Assembly (NCBI RefSeq): GCF_050908995.1
Contig: NC_135127.1
Span: 12,852,001 to 12,916,000, forward strand
DNA from: Andrena cerasifolii
Taxonomy: Eukaryota; Arthropoda; Insecta; Hymenoptera; Andrenidae
Direction: 5' to 3'
Length of the DNA stretch: 64,000 nt
Part shown: piece by piece, positions 12,901 through 23,967 of the stretch
How the letters are laid out: every line of letters starts with the position of its first letter
How positions within the stretch are numbered: position 1 is the stretch's first letter
Notes under the pieces: model-generated
Seen by the model: the letters and a program-made list of their open reading frames with translations, nothing else
Database searches by the model: none
What the model was told of the DNA's origin: nothing
Translations under genes and position numbers: made by a program

Positions 12901-14130
12901 AAGCTTCGTCGATTGTTGATGCATTTTCTAGATGTAATTTATCAACTTTTGCAGTTTCATCTTACAGTATGGACCCTTGACTACTTTCCTACGTGATAGT
13001 TGTAATGATTCCGATTACAATTAAGCAGCTATGAAGTGGTTTTGGACAGAGTTAGCAGTCTCTCGCCGCGGTTAGTGAATGCATACTTTGTTCAAGGATT
13101 TTCGATCTTTTCAAAATGATTTATACATTTGTACAGCTGGATTTGAGACTATAGTGTTGTGACAACGTTCAGTAACCACTCGTATGCGTTTTATTTACGA
13201 ATCGATACATAGTTACTAATAAAAAAGCCTTTTATATAGGTTAGATTACCCACCGCGATCCCTACATTATCCACAAGAAGTTCCCGAGTGTGCTGTTTGG
13301 ACCAGGAAATTCGCCGAGTTAATAGGAATACATGATACTAAAAGAGGTGGCACGGCTGAGCTGAGCGAGAGAGAAAGGAATAGTGTGCGACAAGGAGGGA
13401 GATAGAAATATTACGCAATCACTGGAAATTCACTAATTTCTCATTTCCTGCGAATATTTTATGAACTTTTAGAGTCGCCTCTCAAAGAATAGACCCTTGG
13501 CTACTTTCCTATGTGATCGTTGCGCAGATTTTGATTACAATTAATTAGTTATTAACGGTTCTTTGAGACGATGACGAGAACAATGGCGCCGTCCTATGTA
13601 GGCACTCAAGCTTCGTCGATTGTTGCTGCATTTTCTAGATGTAATTTATCAACTTTTGCAGTTTCATCTTACAGTATGGACCCTTGGCTACTTTCCTACG
13701 TGATAGTTGTAATGATTCCGATTACAATTAAGCAGCTATGAAGAGTTTTTGGACAGAGTTACCAGTCTCTCGCCGCGGTCTTATGTAGGCACTCAAGCTT
13801 CGTCGATTGTTGATGCATTTTCTAGATGTAATTTATCAACTTTTGCAGTTTCATCTTACAGTATGGACCCTTGGCTACTTTCCTACGTGATAGTTGTAAT
13901 GATTCCGATTACAATTAAGCAGCTATGAAGTGGTTTTGGACAGAGTTAGCAGTCTCTCGCCGCGGTTAGTGAATGCATACTTTGTTCAAGGATTTTCGAT
14001 CTTTTCAAAATGATTTATACATTTGTACAGCTGGATTTGAGACTATAGTGTTGTGACAACGTTCAGTAATCACTCGTATGCGTTTTATTTACGAATCGAT
14101 ACATAGTTACTAATAAAAAAGCCTTTTATC
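9907..14130 (+). repeat. Tandem satellite array, unit about 750-945 bp
   Basis: The anchor ACCAGGAAATTCGCC recurs at 9952, 10716, 11462, 12407 and 13301, giving unit lengths of 764, 746, 945 and 894 bp. The last unit is cut at about 14130 by an insertion. The longer units carry an internal duplication of about 187-190 bp around AAGCTTCGTCGATTGTTG. A GAGAGAGCGCTAG...GGGAGATAG block of about 40 bp also varies in copy number. Neighbouring units are nearly identical over hundreds of bases, which suggests recent amplification or homogenisation. A 60-codon frame starting MILKEVARPSCARES recurs in some units but is broken in others, so I do not call it a gene. Confidence 0.95.
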
Positions 14131-14992
14131 ACAGACGAGGTATAGAATAGACCTATCAAGCAATGTATTTTTGTGTCGCCGGTTTAGGGGGTCCTAGGAC
14201 CCCCTTACCATTTTAGTGTCGCATGCAACGTTACCGGTGAAGTCTCAAAACTGTTTGTAACGCTACGCGTGGTACGAACTAGAATTAAGCACGAGTAAAA
14301 CTAGTTTATGTTTTGAGAGTCAATGCCCGCGATTGACAAATGTTTCTGTTAGAGTAATAATTTAAAAATCGTCTTATGAACATATTTCGTTCAACGGAAA
14401 AGAACGGAGGAAGAAAATAAAACGATATCACATTCGTCTTTTAACCTTGCTGTCCTATTCCGGTTTATTTAACGCAAAACAAATTTATTTAACATACAAA
14501 TTTATATAAACAACAACATTATTTGTGTAAGACATGCTTTGATGATGTAACGTGGAATACCTCGCAAAGGAATTGTAACTTTGTATATTTCAATAAAATG
14601 CTGAAGCAGAGAGGACTTTAAAAATTGTGAAAAACTCAACAGTTCCAGTATCTCGCTGAAATATTCCAACTTGCACTTATTCTTCCATCTTAACACTATA
14701 TTCGTATTCTGGGGTTCGGTAGGAACAATCGAACAACATTTTAAGTTACATAGTATTGCAAGTTAAAGAAATTCTTATATCTAATTAGAATATTTGACAA
14801 TCACAGCTATCGGCTCGATTCTCATCGATTACCAGGTCTCACCGCGAGGAGGTTGCTGCGTTTCGAGACCCGTAGAGAGATAGATGGAATCAAAGTTCCA
14901 TCGATCTCCCTGTACATGAAGCCTACTAAACCAAAGAGATGGATGAAAACAAAGTTCCATCGATCCCTTCGGTTTAGATATAGAATCTAGGG

Positions 14993-15437
14993 AACTGCCA
15001 AGCAATCACTCGATTAAAAGAAATTCAGGAAAAAAGGAAAGGCGAAGGGTAAGCATGAAACAAGTATTGGACGGCGCAGTTCCTACCACCCTGCTGTCCA
15101 AGTCGAAAGGGAAAAGCGCTCGGCGCCTCCCAGACGATTCCTGTTGCTCCGATGCGACTCGTCAGGAGCAAACACTTGACCTGACTCAAGCCGTCCAACA
15201 CGGAGATTGGGTAATCGGACCGGGTGACTTACGCAGGCAGTGTACCAAGAGGTACACCCCCTACGCCCGAAACTTTTCCCTTTGGACAAGAACACCAAGG
15301 GATGAAACCGATCCACCCATACCGATTCCATGCTCAGTCACTTGCTTCCGCAAACGGAAGCAGCGGTAACCTCCTCATCACAGATGAGAAGCCAATAAAC
15401 GAACAACAAAGTTAATGATTTAGTGACTGCTTGGCAA
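14993..15437. mobile_element. Possible nested MITE within the 3.6 kb element
   Basis: ACTGCCAAGCAATCACT at 14993-15009 is matched in reverse complement by AGTGACTGCTTGGCAAT at about 15422-15438, an inverted pair of about 17 bp enclosing 445 bp. The interior has no recognisable coding sequence. Its two overlapping frames of about 100 codons, one per strand, look like chance. It could be a small nested transposon or an internal feature of the host element. Confidence 0.4.
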
Positions 15438-15802
15438 TTTTACATGGGACCTTAAATACTTCATACTATAATAAATTAGCCTAGCCTACCTTAGATGTCT
15501 TCTTTCACTGTCACTTTGCACGATCACTTTTCACTATCACTTTTCACTATCACTTTTCACTAGTTTCTTTTTAAATATATCGTGTTATTAACTCCATTCC
15601 CCGAGTAACGGTGAACCTGAAAAGCTGAAACAATCAACTACTATATATGTTAGTAACGGTGTGGTCGGCCTGGAAAGAAATTAAGGAAAAGCTTATTGAG
15701 TTGGAGAGGATCGAGATAATTTCGACCAACAGCAGAGCACGCACGAGCATGCAAAACCACCGCAGAGATAAGTACTTGAAGGAAAGAGTGACAGAAGTGA
15801 CA

Positions 15803-16100
15803 AAAAACCATCGAAGACATAGACGAGATGAAATGAATCAGGGAAAACCATCGAAGACATCGACGAGATGATATGAATCAGGGAAAACCATCGAAGACAT
15901 CGACGAGATGAAATGAATCAGAGAAAACCATCGAAGACATCGACGAGATGAAATAAATCAGGAAAAACCATCGAAGACATGAAATGAATCAGGGAAAACC
16001 ATCGAAGACATCGACGAGATGAAATGAATCAGAGAAAACCATCGAAGAAATGCATCAAATAAAATAAATCATGCAAACCCATCGAAGAAATACACAAAAT
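15803..16100 (+). repeat. 40 bp minisatellite
   Basis: About seven units of roughly 40 bp are built on ACCATCGAAGACATCGACGA followed by GATGAAATGAATCAGGGAAA. One unit is shortened and the right-hand units are diverged. The repeat lies inside the 3.6 kb transposon-like insertion. Arrays like this are common inside non-autonomous DNA elements. No protein is supported. Confidence 0.9.
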
Positions 16101-16224
16101 AGAACGACTCGCGCAAAATTCTCGAAAGTATGCATGGAAATAGGACAGATGATGGATTTGAAATTCGCAAAACAATAAAATTTTAAATGACTTACCGAAC
16201 CCCAAAATTTCATCAGCACCAAGC

Positions 16225-16470
16225 GAATAAACGAACCCAGGCCAGAGGGGCGAAATCCTGACCAGGTCCCCAGCAAGTTCAGCAGCTCCGGGGGGAGGGG
16301 GAGGAAGAACCAGGTCCGCAGGAAGTCCAGTGGATCCAGGTGGCTCGGCAGCTCCAGGGGGGAGGGGGAGGAAGAACCAGGGTTGAACCCCTGACCAGGT
16401 CCCCAGGAAGTCCAGGAAGTCCAGTGGGTCCAGGTGGCTCGGCAGCTCCAGGGTTCGCGGAGGTCCTTCA
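16225..16470 (+). repeat. GC-rich internally repetitive segment
   Basis: Several imperfect copies of a GACCAGGTCCCCAGGAAGTCC / GGCTCGGCAGCTCCAGGGGG pattern occur. One + frame briefly reads as Gly-X-Y-like (GSPGSPVGPGG), and the - strand gives proline-rich frames. Composition differs sharply from the AT-rich surroundings. The frames are short and interrupted, so I call it a repeat and not a collagen gene. Confidence 0.6.
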
Positions 16471-17744
16471 AACCCGGAGGACCGACGACGACTGAGTACA
16501 CGAAGATCTGTGAACTCCTTATGTAGACTTCGAGGAATGATGTCCCCCGATGAAAACAAGGTCGACGGTTAGTTACAATTGCGAAATCCAGCGAATTCTT
16601 CGGCAAAAATGGATTTTCGACTAAAATATCCATTCCAGTGGCTATTGCTGTGACAAATAATGTTAACAACATTTACACTAACCGCCCAGTATAAATTATT
16701 ATTAACTATAATCGATAGAACTCGAGATATCAAGCAATTTGTAACATTTGACCTTGGATTTGCAAATGATTTTCTGCGCCGACTGAATTCTCTTTTATTC
16801 TCAATGTTTAATCGTTCGATACATTCATGTTAATGCTTAAATACGTTTTAGTTGAACTTAGTGTAAGTGAATAGTTGCAGGAATATTTGGAGAAATATGA
16901 GTGAGATACTTGTTTCTCCCCCTTAGTTACTAACATCGGCGAAGTATAGGCTAAAACGATAGACCTATCACCTTATGGGAATTCGCGTTCGCATCACTAA
17001 CACGTAGAGGCACGGTACCCTATGAAACACTTTTTGGCAGGCACAGGCACTGACTCTACAATCAAGTAACAATCAAGTAAATTCTAAGTAACGGGTATAT
17101 CTGAATGGAATCCTGTTAAATTAAAAGGCCTCCCACATGGTCCAGTAATCGATGAAATTGAGAAATCACGAGATAATATGCACTATGCCATGCACACACT
17201 TCACTGAACCGATGAATTTCTCAGGGCTAGACAAACTTTTAAGACACTCATGCATCATGCAACTTTCTGCGAGACTTTTAAAATTAGATTTTACTGTAAA
17301 TTTCAGTGTTGGCGGTAAACTAATATTAGGGGCAAACGGAATCCAATTATTATTACTTCACTGGAATGATTAACGATACGTGAAAGGGTTCGCAAGGGTA
17401 CGCAAAGTGCTAATAAACAATGTCATCTTGCAATTTATAGCTTGCACGGGCTTTGAAGAAATGCCATTTCTGAACGCCATAGTGTCTTGATCCACGAAAT
17501 GGATTTTCAAAAGCCTACCCTCTTATGTCAAACTCTCTCTCTAAACAAGTCACACGTATACAAGTACGCAACACCTTTCAGCATTTCAACACATTTCAGA
17601 GTAGTTGCTGAGTTGGACGCTGTTCATGAACACAGGTCGCTAAATTCAGTCCTGAAATTATGGGTCGGTAACACAGATTGGGTGGCGACACGAAGTCCCA
17701 TAAGGTGATGGGTCTATCCTATACCTCGTCTGTGGTTTTGCACA

Positions 17745-17850
17745 GGTTCTATTACCGACCAAGATCCCTACATTATCCCCGAGTTGGCCGTTCAGGTCTG
17801 GAAATTCGTCGAGTTGGACTGAAGTGAGTAGAAATGTAAACATTACGCTT
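17745..17850 (+). repeat. Satellite stub right of the insertion
   Basis: The text resumes the satellite unit where it was broken near 14130. It contains ATTACCGACC, GATCCCTACATTATCCCCGAG and GGAAATTCGTCGAGTT, each a near match to the clean units. This supports the reading that the 3.6 kb element inserted into an existing array. Confidence 0.8.
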
Positions 17851-18163
17851 CAGTATTGACAACTTCAGCTAGATGAACGAATGAATAGTATATATAGTAT
17901 ACGCACAATAAAATGTAACTCTTTAGCGGAGATTTTATGCAAACAATTGTTTAGTATTAACACTTTTACATTAAAAGAAATTACCTCGCACACGATGAAG
18001 GAAAGAACGAGGTATGGTTTTAGCGTAGAAAGCGTGGCAGGACCGTAACATGAAAGATCATGACGGACGCCGGTCGACCACTACTTTCATTTTCTTTACA
18101 AACAATCACGAGCTGCGAAGCTGATTACAGCGCTACGTTTTACGAGAGGAAAAAAGTGTAAAA

Positions 18164-21100
18164 ATGCCTGTAAAAACGAAAGAAATAAAGGGGATATTAA
18201 TACCCATAGAAGAACAAGTACATTATTCTTTGTAATTCTTTCATTTATGAATATCACCGTGACTGCTAAAGATTAACATCATCGTGCTTTAGGTAAATAA
18301 ATTGAGAGAACTGATAAGAAAACATTCCCTCTGTACGAACAATGTCGCAATGACAAAATCGGCTCTGTTCGAACAATTAGAATGTCTGGGAGAAAGGTTC
18401 GACGCTTTATCGAAGGAAGAGATTTCTGATTACGAAGAAATGGAATCCAAGATCACTGGTATAGTAGAGCAATTTTGCACGCTGGAATACACAAACGAGT
18501 CGGTAGGTCGTGTCGGAATCTATATAGATCGATTCGACTCAAAGATTTTTATTCAGAATTATTTCAGATTGAAAATATAGACAAAGATATCGCGGAACAG
18601 ATTCTGTCCGGCGTACTCGATAAGTTTAAATTGGCACTGGAGACTCTAGAGAAATTGGAATGCTTGCCACTGAAGCAGAGATTGATGGATTGTGTGGATT
18701 ATGTGGGGGAAATGGGTCAAGCCACTGAAATAGAACATTATCAGAATATCAAGGTATGGAAAGAATGGACAGGTAATATTTTACATTAGTTACGTTCAAT
18801 GGTTTAGATTCTCTTGTCTTCAGGAGCTGGGCACTTCGATTTTGGAATTGCTCGGACCATTACAAATATACCGAAAGAGCTTAGCATCTCGCTCGCTCGC
18901 AGAGAAGATCATATTATATTCGTGCCAACTGTGCACAGCGTTTAAACTGCTAGTACAATTAGTGCAAGAGCAACACCAGCTAAATGTGTCCATCTATGTA
19001 ATTGAACATTTTATGATATCTACGTTCTAAACACACGTGCAAGTTTATTCTAATCGGATGTTTACGCTTTTACCCGCATAGAATTGTAAGAAATATGTCT
19101 GTGAAAGACTCTGTTTTTGCTTGAAGATGATAATAGACGTGCTGGATGTACCAGATCCGTTGCCAGAGGATGAAATAACAGAGACGGAGAATCATTTCGT
19201 TTACAGGTAATCTTGCGTCGGTTAACTTCAACTATCAGATGGCATTAAACCTCGAGTAATCTGTTAAATATTAAGTAATCTGTATTTCCACTCACCTTTG
19301 CATTTAGAATGGATTTGGTACTGGATATCCTGTTGGAAATGCCGAATAAATATCAGGAGAACCAAATATCTGAATTCAATCAGTTGTGGTTACGAATAGA
19401 AGACGTATTCTCTTCCGCGATGGCAATCGCTCAAGTGTGCAAGCCCTGCAATTTCAAAGCTATAACCGGAACTTGTCAGTCCATTATACTGGAATACGAG
19501 AATCTCAAGTTCCAGCTAACATCCGAATCCTCCGATTCCGCACTGAACAATTTGTTTATGAACAGTTTGAACGACTCGCTGTATCGTCTAGAGCGCAAGA
19601 TCAACGTATCGGTGTTAAATCTTGTGATGGAAGTGTTCAGCGATCCATTTAACGCCTTGAGGAAGCTAGTTACAATCTGTGGCAATTCTTTAAGCGCTAA
19701 AAAACGATCGAAGACCGATTTGACTAACGCCATAGAAGACTTCGATCAGATTATAGATAAATCCATGCAAATCGGCTTGTTCGCTATCGCCTCTTGTAAA
19801 GACAGAAATCGTAAGTTAACTACTTCTGGCCTTTCTCTCGTCATTCACTGCCTCACTGTGCATTAGGGTGGCTCTTATTTTCGACTTTTCAAGATAATAG
19901 TTCCCTCCAGAATAGTTCCAAATAATTAAAAAACAAAACTGTGTAAAGTTTCAGCTCGATTGGATAACGGGGAAGGGTGCCGCCGGGCCCTTAAATATTT
20001 AAATCGTTATTTAATAGCTCGCGAAGTCGATTTTATATAATATCCTCCAAGTTATTGATTAAATAAAAAGATGTTTCAAACAAAAGTTGTAGATCCGGAC
20101 AAGGAGCATCTTTTATGTTCTATTACTTTTTCTCGTGCGACAAACGGTTTTCGAAAAAAGTCCGATAAAATAAAAAAAAAACTTTTTCCTCAAATTTTCA
20201 AAGTTTAAATGCTTCTGGAACACTTTTTATGTATGAAGGCGAACAAAAAAATGGGAGGGGGATATACGGAAATATGCGAAAAAGATAAAAAAAAATCATT
20301 TTTCTTATTTTCAGTATTTGATATGTCATGAATGTTTCCTGAAAATGTGGAACCGAAATTCGCAAAAATATCCAAGATATAGACTCTTCGCACGAGAAAA
20401 AGTAATCCAACATAAAAGATGCTCCTTGTCCGGATCTACAACTTTTGTTTCACACATTTTTTTATTTAATCAATAACTTGGAGAATATTATGTAAAATCG
20501 ACTTCGCGAACTGTTAAATAATGATTTAAATGTTTAAGGGGCCAGGGGCACCCTTTCCCGTTATCCGATCGAGCTGAAACTTTACACGGATTTTGTTTTA
20601 ATTGTTTGGAACTATTTTGGAAGGTGCCCCGAAGAAAATCTTGAAAAAAAATTTTACCAAGAGTAAATAAGAGCCACCCTACTGTGCATTGTATTGTTTC
20701 AGGCATCAATCATATTCGTAATTCCCTGGCGAGTCTCGAGTCTTTGGAAACTGAATTGATCTCTGCTATTACCACTTTCTACCTGCATCCAGAGAGCAAA
20801 GAAATGCGTGCAAATGTAAAGCTGCTGACGGCGCAATGGCAACTAGAAGTGAATAAGTTGCACGACGCGATCAATCTGATTATGGACTCGGCCGCCTACT
20901 GCGAGGTACTTGACTACTTTCAATTTACACCCCTTAAAGTGTTTGAAAGAAAACTACGTATCATATACTATTTAGGTAGTTTTAGATGATCTTCAGGAAC
21001 GTATCTCGATAATGTCCAATTGCCTTGATAACAGAGAACCCGTCACCCAGACGCAAGTGCAAAGCGTCGTGCTAAGGTCTTTGTCGTTGTCTCGCCAGAT

Positions 21101-22343
21101 TAGTACAACGATTAATGATATTGGAAGCGACATCATCGAACGACAGACGATAATGATGATTAGGGAACTGAAAGCTGGTTAGTGTTTAGAATTCCAGCGT
21201 CCGATTAGTTCGTTCAACGAAACGCGAGTGAATCCTTTTTATTTCAAGCGATATTCGAGGCTGACGCCGCTTCGAAGAGCCTTCTAACGGACAATGCCAC
21301 AGAACCGCAGCAACTGCGAGTGATAAAACGCTGCGAGTTGATCATGAATGTGGTAGGGAGGTTGCATCCCGCGTTGATCGCCATTATGAACAATACGTCG
21401 TTGATGAATACAAAGTATGGGAAGAACGGGAAAGGACAAGGGGATTCTATTCACGGTATTATTCATTTCAGCGATAAAATATTAATTTCAACTACCCCTT
21501 TGGTATTACACCTCCATTTCCAGATGTCAGCGATAGACTGGCGTCTACGATTTACGGTTCATCCTACGATCATCGCCAGAAACCTCCAACGTACATAAGA
21601 ACCCCCTATACAGGTACAAAAGAGCACTGAGAAGATAAAATTGTTACATCTAACACCACGACTTATCGCGTGTCTTTCCAGTGAGCAATTATAAATCACC
21701 GTTATCCATCCAAACTGCAAACAGCGTCTCTAGAACGCATTTGAATCTGTCCTGCCTGATACCTTACATTAAGAAAGGGCGCGAGATGCGCATGGAACGT
21801 TCAGTTATGTACAAAACTCCACGTAAAATCGATTCTACCGAACAACCTTCCATGGACGTTCGACTGAGAACGAACAGTTTCACCAATATTAGGCAACACC
21901 TGTTCAGTAGAGATAGCATTAGTTCCCGTGACGATATTTGCCTGTCTGAAGAGAGCATGAATTTAACAGGTATGATAGACGGATAAAACGACTTCTCTAT
22001 CTGAATCAATGTAACTGTCAGGACTGTAACGTTTCCAGGTATCCTAGAGAAGTTTGTGTCTTCTTGTACAACTTTAAGTGCAGCTTCGCCGAAGCTCCAG
22101 CACGAGAAAACGGAGGTGGACACGATTGACGCATCGAATAAAAAGTCCGGGACAGTCTTGGCGGAACCTTTGGTCGAGTGCATGGAGACGCGATCTGGGC
22201 TACCGACTCGCAAAGTGGATCAGTGTTCGTCGATCGGCGGCGGGGATGCTCCATCGATCATGGAAGGACCGAAAAGTTACAACGATGTTCGGAGGTTAAG
22301 TCACAATAGCGAAGTAATGGCGAAACGATTGTTTGGAGATTAA
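18164..22343 (+). CDS. Vinculin/alpha-catenin-family protein, serendipity-alpha-like (12 exons)
   Basis: Exons are 18164-18217, 18293-18502, 18568-18753, 18824-18997, 19082-19206, 19308-19810, 20703-20905, 20976-21177, 21249-21455, 21524-21613, 21682-21969 and 22039-22343. They sum to 2547 nt, or 848 residues, with every phase closing. The protein is almost wholly alpha-helical and Leu/Glu-rich. The stretch encoded by the seventh exon, with SKEMRANVKLLTAQWQLEV, resembles vinculin/alpha-catenin bundle sequence. The last 200 residues are Ser/Arg-rich and look disordered. Members link membranes to actin; Drosophila Sry-alpha acts in cellularisation. Family placement is from memory of sequence character, not a search. 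The exon 1 donor (CAA/GTACAT) is weak. If exon 1 is wrong, the next in-frame ATG is at 18350. The sixth intron holds an 818 bp hAT-like foldback. Confidence 0.65.
19864..20681. mobile_element. hAT-like foldback element in an intron
   Basis: The element begins TAGGGTGGCTCTTATTT and ends with its reverse complement AAATAAGAGCCACCCTA. Arms of about 340 bp are imperfectly complementary throughout; for instance, GTAGATCCGGACAAGGAGC in the left arm has its complement in the right arm. It is flanked by CTGTGCAT at 19856-19863 and again at 20682-20689. An 8 bp duplication of the form nTnnnnAn with TAGGG termini (YARNG) fits hAT conventions. It lies in intron 6 of the serendipity-alpha-like gene and has no transposase. 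Confidence 0.85.
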
Positions 22344-22571
22344 ATACCTGCGGATTGCAAAATGATACTGATCCCCGCGACGTTGGCTTCGACACGCCCA
22401 TCTGGGAGGAATCATGAAATTTCGTTACGTGCGTTTTTGTCATTAAAGTGCCTTAAGATTTCTGTTGAATAAGAAACAACTTATTTCGTTCGGAGAAAGA
22501 AAAACGACTTTTGTTTAATTCCCCGAGTTCCATGTCCTATCGTTAACTCTACAATTTGTAAAATTTTCACA

Positions 22572-22577
22572 AATAAA
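22572..22577 (+). terminator. Poly(A) signal AATAAA, serendipity-alpha-like gene
   Basis: AATAAA lies 229 nt after the stop codon and before the next gene's start at 22800. The 3' UTR would be about 250 nt. Confidence 0.6.
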
Positions 22578-22799
22578 CCTGACGTTTTTAAATCGGATTA
22601 GTCGAGTTTTATTTCGATCCTCGAGAGAGCGTATCTCGAAACTCGATCGTTCGAGAAACTTCGTACGTCACGGACACGAGCTATCGAAGCAAATCGAGAT
22701 TGGCATTCACGTGATTCACGTTGGTATGAGTTGAGTTTGCTGTTTAGTGGGTTCAGCCTATTTTTAAGGATCACAGAAAATTGCCCAATTCGAGAGAAA

Positions 22800-23393
22800 A
22801 TGGGAGCGTCATTTCTGCCAATGTTTCTGTTTACGGTGATTTGGGGAATTGTCGGAATCGCATTGCCCATTTTCGTTCCGAAAGGTGTTAATCGTGGGTA
22901 AGTTCTGCTTCGACTGCTAAAAGGTTCTCGTTTCTCGTCCTTAAAAGAATTTCGAAATTTCAAGGAAAGATTGCCGTGCCACTGTCATCATTTTTCACTA
23001 CAGTATTCCCAATTAGCATTAGCTACCCCATTAGCACAATTAGCATTTTTGTAAACATGCCTTTCTTTCTAGAATTCTTCAGCTTATGCTCATATTGACA
23101 GCTTTCACCTGCTGGTTATTGTAAGTTGGCAAATGCTGAACGAAGCATCCCGGTGCGTTTACAGGTGGAACATTCTAAAATCTATTATTCATTTTTGCAG
23201 CTGGCTATGTTGCTACATGGCACAAATGAATCCACTTGTTGGACCGAAGCTATCCAACGCCACGATTCTTATGATGGCTCGCGAATGGGTAACATCGCAT
23301 TTTGTACTATTCTAACACTGAGGTTACCCTTCGTCATTACATATATATTTGTTACAGAATGGCAAGGAGTTCCAGCAGGATAACTGGTTGTAG
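22800..23393 (+). CDS. VhaM9.7: V-type H+-ATPase V0 subunit e (9 kDa)
   Basis: Exons are 22800-22897, 23073-23120, 23201-23288 and 23358-23393 (stop TAG). The spliced frame encodes 89 residues, normal for this subunit. It has two membrane segments, near residues 8-27 and 36-57. The family signature FVPKGVNRGI follows the first, and WLCCYMAQMNPLVGPKL spans the end of the second. Subunit e is a small hydrophobic part of the membrane V0 sector of the proton pump that acidifies endosomes, lysosomes and secretory vesicles. It starts 457 nt after the upstream gene's stop on the same strand, so that short interval must contain its promoter. Confidence 0.95.
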
Positions 23394-23425
23394 GGAGCTC
23401 ATCGATCGGGATGATATTTATTACA

Positions 23426-23431
23426 AATAAA
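23426..23431 (+). terminator. Poly(A) signal AATAAA, V-ATPase subunit e gene
   Basis: AATAAA occurs 33 nt after the stop codon and would give a very short 3' UTR. The 540 bp from here to the next start codon contains nothing else recognisable and should hold the Rmnd5 promoter. Confidence 0.6.
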
Positions 23432-23967
23432 CCAAGTTGTATCTATGAAATTCTATTACAAATAGATTGATATCGTTGCTATGTAACTGAATCGTATGAA
23501 AAAGTAAATGTACCAACCAACTTTATTCAAATATCAACATTCCGATGAACTGAAATGTACTTTTACAACAACCATGTATTATAATTTCGCGTGAAACGTT
23601 GCTTTCACTTAGAGTACGAAAGGGGTGTGTATATTATGTAACATTGATAATAAAGGACAGTTAACGTTGAATCGAAACATCGCAAAATATTACTCGTACT
23701 TTTTATTTCATTCATCGACCCTGTACAGTCTCCTAATTTATCATTAACTTGAAAAATGTTCGACGAGGAAACTAGACAACCGATGCACGCTGATCGATAC
23801 AGCACTGTGCGCGCGTCGAATACGTAGTGTACGTACGACAAGCTCGCGCATGTGCTGAATGCGTGATGCGTGCCCGCGCGCGTGGATCTGTGTGTGCGAT
23901 AACTGCGATTTGTACGTAAGCAAAACTGACAAGTAGTGACGCGCTATCTCAACCAAGAAAAACAATA

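Larger units (their letters stand above)
14131..17735. mobile_element. Terminal-inverted-repeat DNA element (~3.6 kb), composite
   Basis: The left end at 14131 (CACAGACGAGGTATAG...) is repeated in reverse complement at about 17706-17735. Similarity extends inward for about 50 bp and includes GTGTCGCC on both sides. The element interrupts a satellite unit: CCTTTTAT precedes it, and the unit resumes with AGGTTCTATTACCGACC after it. A third copy of the subterminal sequence lies near 16945-16985 (ATAGACCTATCACCTTATGGGA), so a smaller element of about 790 bp may be nested at 16941-17735. No transposase is recognisable, so it looks non-autonomous. The target duplication is not clean and the superfamily is unassigned. 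Confidence 0.7.

Noticed and set aside
15803..16100. Possible CRISPR-like array
   Set aside because: The 40 bp units are directly tandem with no unique spacers, and the setting is a eukaryotic transposon.
16029..16672. Proline-rich - frames of 176 and 205 codons
   Set aside because: They lie across a 40 bp minisatellite and a GC-rich repeat inside a transposon, and the repeats explain them.
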